From Bacteroidia bacterium (GTDB taxonomy: Bacteria > Bacteroidota > Bacteroidia > Flavobacteriales > Flavobacteriaceae), in assembly GCA_030428705.1 (NCBI GenBank), contig JAUIDI010000002.1:682001-746000 (forward strand): a stretch of DNA of 64,000 nucleotides, given 5' to 3'. Each line of letters starts with the position of its first letter. The first letter of the stretch is position 1. A program made the position numbers and the translations under genes. Under the pieces are notes generated by a model, which did not search any database, had not been told where the DNA came from, and saw nothing but the letters and a program-made list of their open reading frames with translations. This document shows positions 32,447-40,728 of the stretch, in pieces.

Positions 32447-35042
32447 AACAAATATTACAGCCACAATAGCCCTACTTTTTTTGTTCGTTTTGACCGGCTT
32501 CGGTCAAGAAATACCTAAGCTGAGCATTACCGAACTGCCAAGCCTACCCGCCCAAGAAGAGGGAAAAACTTCTCTGGGCTTTGCCGGTATGGTCGGTGGT
32601 TTTCATAACGATGCCATCATTGCGGCGGGCGGAGCCAATTTCCCGAACGCCCTGCCGTGGGAAGGCGGTGAAAAAATATACAGCGATAAGATCTATATGT
32701 TCAAAGACGGAGAATGGCAATTGTCCGAACAGGTGCTACCCTCTCCCCTCGCTTATGGGGCATCCGTATCTATTCCCCAAGGTGTTCTGGTCATCGGCGG
32801 GGAAGACGGAACTACGACCGGCGATCGGGTATTACTATTAAATTATGATCCGGCATCCAGCGTTATCGAAATTACCGACTACCCTGCTTTACCCGAACCC
32901 TTGGCGTATTCGGCAGCCGTGGTCGAAGAAAATTATGTATACTTAGCTGGCGGCAAAAACAACGAGCGAAGTGTCAACTCCTTTTATCGCTTGGCTTTGG
33001 ATGGAAAGCAACAGTGGGAAAAACTTACTGATTTTCCGGGTGCTCCAAGGGCGTTGAACTCCATCGCCGTTCAAGAAACCAAAGATTCAAGAAAGCTCTT
33101 CGTTATCGGTGGACGCAATCAAATCGCCGGAAAGAAGTCGAAAACTTTGACCGATTTCCTTTCCTATGATTTAAAGGACGGCGTCTGGAAAAACGAAGGG
33201 GAACTTTTGATCAACGGAGAACCAAAAGTACTGATGGGCGCCTCAGCGGAAACCATGGGTTCGATGCACTTGATAGTTTATGGCGGTTCGGATGAAGTGC
33301 TGTTCGACCAACTCGAAAATATCGCTTTGCAATTGGGCAAAACCGAAAACGATTCGCTAATTGCCCAATTGACAGCAAAAAGGGATAAAATCTTGAACGA
33401 CCATCCCGGTTTTTCCAAAGAAATTTTAGGATACAATTCCATTACCAAAAAATGGTTCGTGTATGATAGTCTGCCACATCAAATTCCGGTAACCGCACTT
33501 CATTTTAAAAAGGACGACGAATTTTTTATCATTTCCGGAGAAATTTCCCCGGGCATTCGAACACCTAAAGTCCGGAAATACAAAATAGCCGAGGCCGTCG
33601 AACCGTTCGGCATAATTAACTATACGGTTTTGGCACTCTACCTTTTGATTTCGCTCGGTATCGGCATCTATTTTATGCGCAAACAGAAATCGACCGAGGA
33701 TTATTTCGTTGGTGGTGGCCGTATTCCGTGGTGGGCTTCCGGTCTTAGTGTTTTTGGAACTTTGTTGAGCGCGATTACCTTTATGGCCATCCCTGCCAAG
33801 GCCTTTATAACGGATTGGTCTTTCTTCTTTTTGAACATTACCGCCATTCTGATCACCCCGGTAATCGCCTTCATTTTCATCCCGTTTTTTAATACGCTCA
33901 AAATTCGGACGGCCTACGAATATTTGGAAGACCGTTTCAATTATCTGGCACGTGCTTTCGGAAGCCTTTCCTTCATCCTCTTTCAACTGGGACGAATAGG
34001 AATTGTATTGCTCTTACCGTCATTGGCCATTTCGATAGTTACGGGAATTCCGGTGGAAACCAGCATTCTTATCATGGGTGTACTGTGTATTCTCTATACC
34101 ACCTTTGGGGGCATCGAGGCGGTCATTTGGACGGATGTCATGCAGGTCATCGTGCTTTTGGGAGGCAGTATTTTGGCAGTGGTTTGGATCATGTTGAATA
34201 CCGAAACTTCTTTTGGGGATATGATAACGTATGCGTCGGAACGTGATAAATTCAACATCGCCAACATGGATTTCGATTTTACCGAATCCACTTTTTGGGT
34301 GGTGTTCATTGGTGGTCTCGCCTCGGCCATGGTCACACAGGGCACCGATCAAACCATCGTACAGCGTTTTCTGACCAGTACCGATGTAAAGAATTCCCAG
34401 AAGACCTTATATACGAATGCGGTATTGACGCTCCCTGCGACCATCATCTTTTTTGGTCTTGGAACCTTGCTCTTTATTTTCTATTCTGAAATGCCCACTG
34501 CCCTATCGCCCGCGATTTCGAATAATGATTCCATTTTTCCGTGGTATATCGTAAGGGAACTTCCCATTGGAGTTTCCGGTCTTTTGGTGGCCGGAATTTT
34601 CTCGGCGGCCATGTCGAGTATCAGTAGTAGCTTGAATTCCGTATCGACAGCCTATTGCAATGATTTCCATGAGCGTTTCAGGTCCGAAACGACGGACACG
34701 AAATTGTTGAAAATAGCAAGAATTGCCACCGTATTGACCGGTATTATCGGGGTACTGTTGGCTTTATGGATGGCAAATTCCAACATCAAATCACTTTGGG
34801 ATGAGTTCTACAAATTCCTCGGATTGTTTACTGGTGGATTGGGTGGTATGTTCCTATTGGGAATGCTGACAAAAAAAGCCAATGCCACAGGAACGCTATT
34901 GGGCTTGGTGGTAAGTGCCTTGTTGATATGGTACATCAGCGTTTTTACCGAAATCAACTTTTTGATGTACGCATTCTTTGGGGTAGCTTCTTGCTTTATT
35001 TTTGGATATATTTTTAGTTTGATCTTTAAGGATAAGAATTAG
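32439..35042 (+). CDS. Kelch mutarotase-sodium/solute symporter fusion (sialic acid uptake)
   Basis: An 867-residue two-part protein. A signal sequence (IALLFLFVLTGFGQE) is followed by a periplasmic Kelch propeller (~30-385) with repeats such as IIAAGGANFPN, VLVIGGEDG and VYLAGGKNN, matching NanM/YjhT-type sialic-acid mutarotases with blades cyclically permuted. A sodium/solute symporter (~388-867) follows, starting NYTVLALYLLISLGIGIYF and containing the STEDYFVGGGRIPWW loop and about 13 helices. Joining the anomer-converting enzyme to the transporter would feed the preferred anomer straight into the carrier. Last gene of the operon. Confidence 0.9.
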   Translation: MNRTNITATIALLFLFVLTGFGQEIPKLSITELPSLPAQEEGKTSLGFAGMVGGFHNDAIIAAGGANFPNALPWEGGEKIYSDKIYMFKDGEWQLSEQVLPSPLAYGASVSIPQGVLVIGGEDGTTTGDRVLLLNYDPASSVIEITDYPALPEPLAYSAAVVEENYVYLAGGKNNERSVNSFYRLALDGKQQWEKLTDFPGAPRALNSIAVQETKDSRKLFVIGGRNQIAGKKSKTLTDFLSYDLKDGVWKNEGELLINGEPKVLMGASAETMGSMHLIVYGGSDEVLFDQLENIALQLGKTENDSLIAQLTAKRDKILNDHPGFSKEILGYNSITKKWFVYDSLPHQIPVTALHFKKDDEFFIISGEISPGIRTPKVRKYKIAEAVEPFGIINYTVLALYLLISLGIGIYFMRKQKSTEDYFVGGGRIPWWASGLSVFGTLLSAITFMAIPAKAFITDWSFFFLNITAILITPVIAFIFIPFFNTLKIRTAYEYLEDRFNYLARAFGSLSFILFQLGRIGIVLLLPSLAISIVTGIPVETSILIMGVLCILYTTFGGIEAVIWTDVMQVIVLLGGSILAVVWIMLNTETSFGDMITYASERDKFNIANMDFDFTESTFWVVFIGGLASAMVTQGTDQTIVQRFLTSTDVKNSQKTLYTNAVLTLPATIIFFGLGTLLFIFYSEMPTALSPAISNNDSIFPWYIVRELPIGVSGLLVAGIFSAAMSSISSSLNSVSTAYCNDFHERFRSETTDTKLLKIARIATVLTGIIGVLLALWMANSNIKSLWDEFYKFLGLFTGGLGGMFLLGMLTKKANATGTLLGLVVSALLIWYISVFTEINFLMYAFFGVASCFIFGYIFSLIFKDKN

Positions 35043-35081
35043 CACATATCGTTACATTACCGACGCAAAACCACCTGGTCT

Positions 35082-35660
35082 TCAATTCTTCGAGATTCCT
35101 TCAAAAATCAAAGTTGTCAACTGCCTGTCAATTTCTACGGGATTAAGTTTTACTTCCGTTTCAAGATACCTCTGGTAAAGCCAACGCAGTGAAGCTAGAA
35201 TGGTTTGTGTCGCTATTTCAACATTCAGCGACCTGAACTCACCTTGTTCGACTCCGGCTGTAACAACGCCCTGCAACTTGTTTTCATACGCCTTTCTGCG
35301 TTCAACGAATTCTTGAAGTTTCGGTTCTTTCAAATTGCGCCATTCGTTAACCAATAAGGCTTGCTCGTATGGCCGTTGTGCCGTTATTCGAATATAAGAC
35401 GATATAATCAAACTTAATTTCTCCTTGGCGGTATGGCTAGAGTCTAAAATAGGGTCGATCGCACTGTGAAACTCGTCTTGAATATCAAAAAGATACTCCT
35501 CGAGTAATGACTGCTTTGAATCAATATAGTTGTACACATTGGCAACTTCAAAATTCAAATCATGCGCAATATCACGCATGGTCGTTGCCTTAAAACCCTT
35601 CTTATGAATAAGTTTTAATACAACGGTTAAAAACCGTTCTTTCTTGGTGCTTTTTTTCAT
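35082..35660 (-). CDS. TetR-family regulator
   Basis: A 192-residue protein with a TetR N-terminal HTH (KKERFLTVVLKLIHKKGFKATTMRDIAHDLNFEVANVYNYIDSKQSLL) and a helical ligand domain of unknown specificity. It is divergent from the Rieske oxygenase gene; the 113-bp gap contains the palindrome ATGAACAAATGTTCAT over the oxygenase transcription start, so it probably represses the oxygenase and perhaps itself. Convergent with the mutarotase-symporter, so not part of that operon. Confidence 0.88.
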   Translation of the reverse strand: MKKSTKKERFLTVVLKLIHKKGFKATTMRDIAHDLNFEVANVYNYIDSKQSLLEEYLFDIQDEFHSAIDPILDSSHTAKEKLSLIISSYIRITAQRPYEQALLVNEWRNLKEPKLQEFVERRKAYENKLQGVVTAGVEQGEFRSLNVEIATQTILASLRWLYQRYLETEVKLNPVEIDRQLTTLIFEGISKN

Positions 35661-35705
35661 CCGTCCGAACCGATACTTTTTGACTCATTGCAAAAGAAAG
35701 AAAAG

Positions 35706-35753
35706 TTTGTGGATTATTAACAATAATATATATTTACATGAACAAATGTTCAT
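35706..35753 (+). promoter_or_regulatory. Rieske oxygenase promoter with TetR-type operator
   Basis: TTTG (35706-35709), a 19-nt spacer, then TATATTTA (35729-35736), and ATGAAC-AAAT-GTTCAT (35738-35753) across the expected start point. The ORF-track start (35738) is the first half of this operator, which supports the ATG at 35774 instead. Confidence 0.7.
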
Positions 35754-35773
35754 CTTTTTTTAAATGTAATATT

Positions 35774-36775
35774 ATGGCACAGACTGAAACGATATTTCCA
35801 GAAAAATTAATGGCATGCTGGCACCCGGTAGCATATGGTCATGAAATCAATGATGATTCCCCATTCGGCACTTTTCTTTTGGACGAAGCCGTTGTGGTTT
35901 GGCGAACATCCGATGGCGAAGTGCACGCGATGCGCGATGTCTGCATCCACAGAGGAACCGCTTTGTCTTTAGGTTGGATAAAAGACGATTGTCTGGTTTG
36001 CCCCTATCACGCTTGGGAATTCGACAAAAAAGGAGATTGTGTAAAGATTCCGCAGGCTCCGGAAGCTGAAATTCCTAGCAAGGCGAAAACCCCAACATAC
36101 TATTGCCAAGAAAAATTCGGTTTGGTCTGGGTTGCATTGAAAGAGCCGGTTTATGACCTCCCCAATATTCCCGAATACGAGAACAAGGATTGGAAATTAG
36201 TGAATACCGGCCCCTTTGATTGGAAAAGCGATAGCTCAAGGCAAGTAGAGAATTTTACGGATTTCGGACATTTCCCATGGGTACATCCTGGTCTTTTGGG
36301 AGACCCTGAAAGACCTAAAGTGCCAGATTGCAAAGTGACGGTAAAAGATTCAGTTCTTCATTACTCCGTGATACGGCCTGAAGCCACCAACAGCGATGAC
36401 TTTCCAATTTTTGCCAATGAGGATGTCGTGAAACCTGAACGACAAAGTAGGTATGAGCTTCATCTGCCATACACCATTGTTCTTCGGTTGGGTTGGGGCG
36501 GAGAGAAAGGAATGGTCTATTTTTTTACCTCGCAACCGATTTCACATAATAAATGCCGTGGATATTGTATCATCGGCCGCAATTATGACCATGATGAGCC
36601 CGATGCGATTTTACAGGAATTCGAACAAGTCATCTTCGACCAAGACAAACGCATTGTTGAATCACAACGCCCCGAGCAGGTACCGTTTGACTTTACAGAA
36701 GAGTTGCATTTGAAATTCGATGCCGTGGCCATGAACTATCGGCGTGCTATGAAAAAGCAAAAATTAAACTATTAA
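35774..36775 (+). CDS. Rieske-type non-heme iron oxygenase, alpha subunit
   Basis: 333 residues from ATG 35774 (MAQTE). The Rieske [2Fe-2S] ligands are C57-x-H59 (CIHRG) and C76-x2-H79 (CPYHAW); the mononuclear iron site is NFTDFGHFPWVH, which gives the Asp-x2-His-x4-His spacing. The C-terminal half resembles single-component phenylalanine/VanA-type ring-hydroxylating or demethylating oxygenases. The substrate is unknown. It is controlled by the divergent TetR gene; a truncated amidohydrolase follows. No reductase is adjacent; the ferredoxin at 17.2 kb is one possible donor. Confidence 0.88.
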   Translation: MAQTETIFPEKLMACWHPVAYGHEINDDSPFGTFLLDEAVVVWRTSDGEVHAMRDVCIHRGTALSLGWIKDDCLVCPYHAWEFDKKGDCVKIPQAPEAEIPSKAKTPTYYCQEKFGLVWVALKEPVYDLPNIPEYENKDWKLVNTGPFDWKSDSSRQVENFTDFGHFPWVHPGLLGDPERPKVPDCKVTVKDSVLHYSVIRPEATNSDDFPIFANEDVVKPERQSRYELHLPYTIVLRLGWGGEKGMVYFFTSQPISHNKCRGYCIIGRNYDHDEPDAILQEFEQVIFDQDKRIVESQRPEQVPFDFTEELHLKFDAVAMNYRRAMKKQKLNY

Positions 36776-36829
36776 TAGAGAAGGCTTTATTTACTTTTAT
36801 TCCATCTTATTAATCCTAATATTGGTTTT

Positions 36830-36943
36830 ATGAGAACCTTGTTTTTAACGTTCATTTTTTCTGTTATAAGCCTTATTGCCTATTCGCAGAACAATATCCT
36901 AATCAAAAATGTCAATGTTTGGGAAAGAATCTTCTTAAATTGA
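36830..36943 (+). pseudogene. Truncated amidohydrolase (signal peptide and first strand only)
   Basis: A 37-residue frame too short for the ORF track. It has a full signal peptide (TLFLTFIFSVISLIAYSQ) followed by NNILIKNVNVW, the first beta strand of secreted amidohydrolases, then the unrelated end ERIFLN and a stop. The remaining ~400 residues, including the HxH metal site, are absent. The break at about 36925 probably marks a deletion or the edge of the accessory segment leading to the tRNA gene. Likely once co-transcribed with the Rieske gene. Confidence 0.6.
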
Positions 36944-37024
36944 TGCCAAGACTTGGCCAGAAAGACCAAAGTATGTGCATCTTTGGGAGAAGGTTGTTCG
37001 GTTGTTATCGCGGTTTTTGTAGTT

Positions 37025-37363
37025 TTAATAAAACAAATCTCCATACCCCCAGATAATCGTTCCCACAAGTCCTGTTGCGACAGATGCTCCAGAGATAAAA
37101 TCGTGCACTACATCCTTTTCCCGCACTTCCTTGAGTTTTTCCCGTAATGCCATATCGGAATTAAACAGATTCTCGATCTCGGATTTTTTCAGGTTCGACA
37201 ATATAAACTGAATCGCGACCGAAGCAAAACTAAGCACCGCCCCCGAGCGCATAAACCAGTTTTCTTTGGAATCTATTGAAATAATCGCCGATATGAGGCA
37301 GAATATTATTCCGAACACAAGAAGAACGATTGGAATTCTGTACTTTTTCTTAGCTATTAACAT
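37025..37363 (-). CDS. Small membrane protein of unknown function
   Basis: A 112-residue protein with two hydrophobic helices near the N-terminus (IPIVLLVFGIIFCLISAIISI and a second at ~40-58), a charged middle (LFNSDMALREKLKEVREKD) and a third at ~92-110. No motif recognised. The clean start (MLIAKKKY) and isolated position in an accessory segment suggest a real but unconserved gene. The 206-bp gap upstream of it holds one small possible ORF. Confidence 0.5.
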   Translation of the reverse strand: MLIAKKKYRIPIVLLVFGIIFCLISAIISIDSKENWFMRSGAVLSFASVAIQFILSNLKKSEIENLFNSDMALREKLKEVREKDVVHDFISGASVATGLVGTIIWGYGDLFY

Positions 37364-37432
37364 AGTTTTAGATTTTAATTCCGTTTTGAAATTTATCCAA
37401 AAATTACAAAACTAAATTTCCTATTTAAACCC

Positions 37433-37573
37433 GTGCTAAAAAATCTTATCATATGCTCCGGCCTTGCAGGTGCGACCGTATTTTTGGGCAGACTGTTGGC
37501 CAATTATTTCAATCACCATATCAAGGAAAGTCCGAAAAATAGGTCTATCCCCAATAATCAAAGATTTGGTTAA
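37433..37573 (+). CDS. Possible 46-residue membrane peptide
   Basis: A short frame from GTG 37433, below the ORF-track cut-off, encodes a hydrophobic N-terminal helix (LIICSGLAGATVFLGRLLANYF) and a polar tail. It overlaps the end of the convergent gene at 37570 by 4 bp. Composition is coding-like but there is no homology that I can name and no clear promoter; it may be chance. Confidence 0.25.
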   Translation: MLKNLIICSGLAGATVFLGRLLANYFNHHIKESPKNRSIPNNQRFG

Positions 37574-37842
37574 GGCGTTAAGCCTTTACCTTTGTTTTTC
37601 CCAAAAGTCTTTTTCATTGATTTTCTTTTCAAGACGTCATTGTTGATATTAATCTTTTTATCTATAATAACTTGCCTATCCTGAACAAATTGAAACATTC
37701 CGGCTTGTATCGGACTTTTTAAAGTGATGTCGGAACTTTCGTTTTGGAACATGGGCGTTTTTAAATCTAATTCTTTGGCCACTTCGTAACCTAGATTGAA
37801 TGCCCGCTTAAACTTTTGGTCAACTTTTAAATTTTCCTCCAT
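37570..37842 (-). CDS. Hypothetical protein paired with an HTH gene
   Basis: A 90-residue basic protein (start MEENLKVDQKFKRAFNLGYEVAKEL, end KNKGKGLTP). No known domain. It directly follows the HTH gene (1 bp between stop and start), a pairing I recall from other flavobacterial accessory regions, where both genes are short, cytoplasmic and found near mobile elements. The Lys/Gly-rich end could touch nucleic acid. Function unknown. Confidence 0.55.
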   Translation of the reverse strand: MEENLKVDQKFKRAFNLGYEVAKELDLKTPMFQNESSDITLKSPIQAGMFQFVQDRQVIIDKKININNDVLKRKSMKKTFGKNKGKGLTP

Positions 37843-37843
37843 T

Positions 37844-38113
37844 TTAAAATGTTTCTCGAATATGCTTTTCTATATATTCAGCAATTGATTCTCGATCGTA
37901 TAGTATTATTTTCTTCTGAGGTTGGGAAAACCTGATTTTCCCCTCATCCCTAAGCTTCTGTAAAGTAGTGGTCGATTTTATCCTGAGCTCCCGCATTGCT
38001 TCCTCGCCATCAATCCATTTGTCAGGCTTATCTTTTGTGTTTGCTCGGACATGTTCGATGACTTTATCGAACAAAGCATAGAATGCTTCTTCTTGTAGAC
38101 ATACAACTTCCAT
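37844..38113 (-). CDS. Excisionase-like helix-turn-helix protein
   Basis: An 89-residue protein. The middle (KWIDGEEAMRELRIKSTTTLQKLRDEGKIRFSQPQKKIILYDRESIAEYIEKH) is a MerR/HTH_17-type winged helix as in excisionases. Such genes occur in pairs with a small hypothetical gene in Bacteroidota integrative elements. It lies between the tRNA-Leu gene and the truncated amidohydrolase, in keeping with a decayed tRNA-linked element; no integrase is visible. Confidence 0.68.
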   Translation of the reverse strand: MEVVCLQEEAFYALFDKVIEHVRANTKDKPDKWIDGEEAMRELRIKSTTTLQKLRDEGKIRFSQPQKKIILYDRESIAEYIEKHIRETF

Positions 38114-38280
38114 TGTTCCATTGGTAAATAATGTTCAGCAAAATTTATGTTATTCCATTGGGAAGGGTATTTAATTTCGTCCATCCACGTTTTAATTCGT
38201 TGATAAGTAATCGGTCTTTTATGATTTTTTCTATTCATCAAGTAAAAACCTCATTTGTTTTAACATTGTTTTACCAAAAT

Positions 38281-38310
38281 AAAAAAGCCGAGATTAACAT
38301 CTCAGCTTTT
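38281..38310 (-). terminator. Terminator of tRNA-Leu
   Basis: Minus strand: AAGCTGAGAT-GTTA-ATCTCGGCTT, a 10-bp stem with one G-U pair followed by a T-tract, right after the tRNA 3' CCA. Confidence 0.75.
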
Positions 38311-38314
38311 CCCT

Positions 38315-38399
38315 TGGTACAGGCGGAGAGACTCGAACTCTCACACCTTTCGGCACTAGATCCTAAGTCTAGCGTGTCTACCAATTCCACCACGCCTGC
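38315..38399 (-). tRNA. tRNA-Leu (anticodon UAG)
   Basis: An 85-nt class II tRNA read on the minus strand. The acceptor stem is GCAGGCG/CGCCTGT with A73 and an encoded CCA. The D arm is TGGTGGAATTGGTAGACA, the anticodon loop CTTAGGA gives UAG, a variable arm follows, and the T loop is GTTCGAGTC. All arms pair as expected for bacterial tRNA-Leu. Confidence 0.97.
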
Positions 38400-38519
38400 A
38401 TTTCCCTCCCGATAGTATTGGGAAACGGGATGCAAATATACGGCAAAAAATCAATTTTGAAATACATCGACTTTAAAAAGTTCTTTTGCTTATTTTAGAC
38501 GGAGAACAAATTTCCTTCC

Positions 38520-39908
38520 ATGCAAAATATTCAAGAATACATTGCCCAAAACAAAGAACGTTTTATCGATGAACTTTTCGAATTGCTTAAAATTCCTTCT
38601 ATCAGTGCCGACTCAGCATTTTCGCAAGATGTCATAAATACGGCCGAAGCGGTCAGACTATCTTTGATGGAGGCTGGTTGTGATATCGTGGAAATCTGTG
38701 AAACCGATGGATACCCGATCGTATATGGCGAAAAAACAATTGACAAAAATTTACCAACGGTTCTGGTCTATGGCCACTACGATGTGCAACCCCCGGATCC
38801 ATTGGATTTATGGGACTCCCCGCCATTCGAACCCACCATCAAGAAAATACCCCAACATCCTGATGGTGCCATTTTTGCCCGAGGTGCTTGTGATGACAAA
38901 GGACAATTCTATATGCATGTCAAGGCAGTGGAATTTATGATCAAAACAAATCAACTACCCTGTAATGTGAAATTCATGATCGAAGGGGAAGAAGAGGTTG
39001 GTAGTAAAAGTCTTTCTGCATTTGTTGCCGACAATCAAGAAAAACTGGCCAATGGTATCATTTTGATCTCGGATACGGGAATGATCGCGAACGACGTGCC
39101 CTCTATCACGACCGGCCTTCGAGGCCTCAGCTATGTGGAAGTCGAGGTGACCGGCCCGAACCGAGATCTACATTCGGGACTCTATGGCGGAGCAGTGGCC
39201 AATCCGATAAATGTTCTGACCAAGATGATCGCGTCGCTCCATGACGAAAACAACCACATCACCATTCCCGGTTTTTATGATAAGGTCGAAGAATTAACCA
39301 ATGAAGAAAGGGTCGAAATGGCCAAGGCACCCTTTAATCTTGAAGATTACCAAAAAGCGTTGGAAATCGAATCCGTTTACGGCGAAAAAGGATATACCAC
39401 CAATGAAAGGAATTCCATTAGGCCTACCTTGGATGTCAACGGTATCTGGGGCGGTTATATCGGCGAGGGCGCCAAAACGGTTATCGCCAGCAAAGCCTAC
39501 GCGAAAATCTCCATGCGATTGGTCCCCCACCAAGACTGGAAGGAGATTACCCGATTGTTTACCGAACATTTTGAAAGTATCACCCCAAAAGGAGTTAAGG
39601 TAAAGGTTACACCGCATCATGGTGGCCAAGGGTATGTTACCCCTATTGACACCGTGGGTTATCGGGCAGCTTCAAAAGCGTATGAGACCGCCTTTGGAAA
39701 AAAACCGATACCACAACGTAGCGGAGGAAGTATTCCCATCGTTTCCCTCTTCGAAAAAGAATTGGGCAGTAAAACCATTTTAATGGGCTTCGGTCTCGAC
39801 AGTGACGCCATACATTCGCCCAACGAACATTTTGGGATTTGGAATTACCTAAAAGGCATTGAAACTATTCCCTATTTTTATCAATATTTTACGGAAATGA
39901 GTTCTTGA
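38520..39908 (+). CDS. M20-family dipeptidase/metallopeptidase
   Basis: A 462-residue zinc peptidase. The first metal ligand is in VYGHYDVQPPDP, the catalytic Glu pair in IEGEEEVGSKS, further ligands in ISDTGM and near the C-terminus (AIHSPNEHFGIWN), and a central dimerization domain begins at LSYVEVEVTGPNRDLHSGLYGG. It resembles cytosolic non-specific dipeptidases (PepV/CNDP type) and would split di- or tripeptides. No signal peptide. The stop codon lies directly at the beginning of a heptanucleotide tandem array. Confidence 0.93.
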   Translation: MQNIQEYIAQNKERFIDELFELLKIPSISADSAFSQDVINTAEAVRLSLMEAGCDIVEICETDGYPIVYGEKTIDKNLPTVLVYGHYDVQPPDPLDLWDSPPFEPTIKKIPQHPDGAIFARGACDDKGQFYMHVKAVEFMIKTNQLPCNVKFMIEGEEEVGSKSLSAFVADNQEKLANGIILISDTGMIANDVPSITTGLRGLSYVEVEVTGPNRDLHSGLYGGAVANPINVLTKMIASLHDENNHITIPGFYDKVEELTNEERVEMAKAPFNLEDYQKALEIESVYGEKGYTTNERNSIRPTLDVNGIWGGYIGEGAKTVIASKAYAKISMRLVPHQDWKEITRLFTEHFESITPKGVKVKVTPHHGGQGYVTPIDTVGYRAASKAYETAFGKKPIPQRSGGSIPIVSLFEKELGSKTILMGFGLDSDAIHSPNEHFGIWNYLKGIETIPYFYQYFTEMSS

Positions 39909-40022
39909 TGTTGGATGTTGGATGTTGGATGTTGGATGTTGGATGTTGGATGTTGGATGTTGGATGTTGGATGTTGGATGTTGGATGTTGGATGTTGGAT
40001 GTTGGATGTTGGATGTTGGATA
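39907..40022. repeat. Heptanucleotide tandem repeat (GATGTTG)n, about 16 copies
   Basis: Sixteen near-perfect head-to-tail copies of GATGTTG starting within the peptidase stop codon (TGA). Because seven is not a multiple of three, all frames stay open on the minus strand and create the false ORF PTSNIQH... Confidence 0.98.
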
Positions 40023-40030
40023 AGGAAACA

Positions 40031-40092
40031 ACTATTAACTATTAACTATTAACTATTAACTATTAACTATTAACTATTAACTATTAACTACC
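40031..40092. repeat. Heptanucleotide tandem repeat (ACTATTA)n, about 8-9 copies
   Basis: A second, unrelated seven-base array starts 8 bp after the first one ends. Together they fill almost the whole gap between the convergent peptidase and PhnA-like genes. Confidence 0.97.
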
Positions 40093-40098
40093 AAAAAC

Positions 40099-40677
40099 TT
40101 ATAACTTTTTCACATATTTGGTAATGATCACAATATGTTGACCGTCTACCTTGCCCTCAATATATTCAGCATTTTCGCGATCTAAAGAAATCCTTCTGAC
40201 GGCCGTGCCTTGCTTTGCCACCATGCTCGAACCTTTGACCTTTAGATCCTTGACCAGCACAACGCTATCTCCATTTTCAAGGATTGCACCATTGACATCC
40301 CTATGTATTATTTTTTCGCTTTCCGACAATCCTTCACCAGTCGCCTTCGCCCAAAGCAGTGTTTCATCATCCAAATAAAGCATATCCAATAAATCCTGTG
40401 GCCATCCTTCGGCTTTTAGGCGTGTAAGCATTCGCCATGCCACTACCTTTACGGCATCGTGTTCGCTCCACATACTGTCGTTCAAACAACGCCAATGGTT
40501 GGGATCCATCTTACTGGCATCCTCAATTTGACCGATGCAGGTGCTACAAGCCAACAGACTTCCGTCAAGACCTCCGACCGATATTGGTGGAACTTCATAA
40601 ATGCTCAACCTATCCGTCGAGCTACATAATTCGCATGTTGAACTACTTCGCTCTTGTAAGTCTTCGAGTAAACCCAT
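40099..40677 (-). CDS. PhnA/YjdM-family protein
   Basis: A 192-residue protein with an N-terminal zinc-ribbon pair (CELCSSTDRLS ... LLACSTCIGQ) and a C-terminal PhnA-type SH3-like domain (NGAILENGDSVVLVKDLKVKGSS, VAKQGTAVRRISL). PhnA of E. coli was named for phosphonates but has no proven role in their use; members are often called alkylphosphonate utilization proteins. Here there are no phosphonate genes nearby. The zinc-ribbon and PhnA-domain order matches the family. Confidence 0.85.
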   Translation of the reverse strand: MGLLEDLQERSSSTCELCSSTDRLSIYEVPPISVGGLDGSLLACSTCIGQIEDASKMDPNHWRCLNDSMWSEHDAVKVVAWRMLTRLKAEGWPQDLLDMLYLDDETLLWAKATGEGLSESEKIIHRDVNGAILENGDSVVLVKDLKVKGSSMVAKQGTAVRRISLDRENAEYIEGKVDGQHIVIITKYVKKL

Positions 40678-40728
40678 TCTTGGTGTTTAAAACAAATTGC
40701 AAAATTACAGCTAAAATCCATTAAAGAG

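Noticed and set aside
37978-38241. 87-residue ORF overlapping the excisionase-like gene
   Set aside because: Its second half is the HTH gene in another frame; the first 45 residues look somewhat protein-like and may be a gene fragment, but I cannot support it.
39849-40031. ORF with repeated PTSNIQH
   Set aside because: It is the translation of the (GATGTTG)n array, not a gene.
39907-40092. CRISPR array
   Set aside because: The repeats are seven bases long with no spacers and no cas genes are nearby; these are plain tandem arrays.
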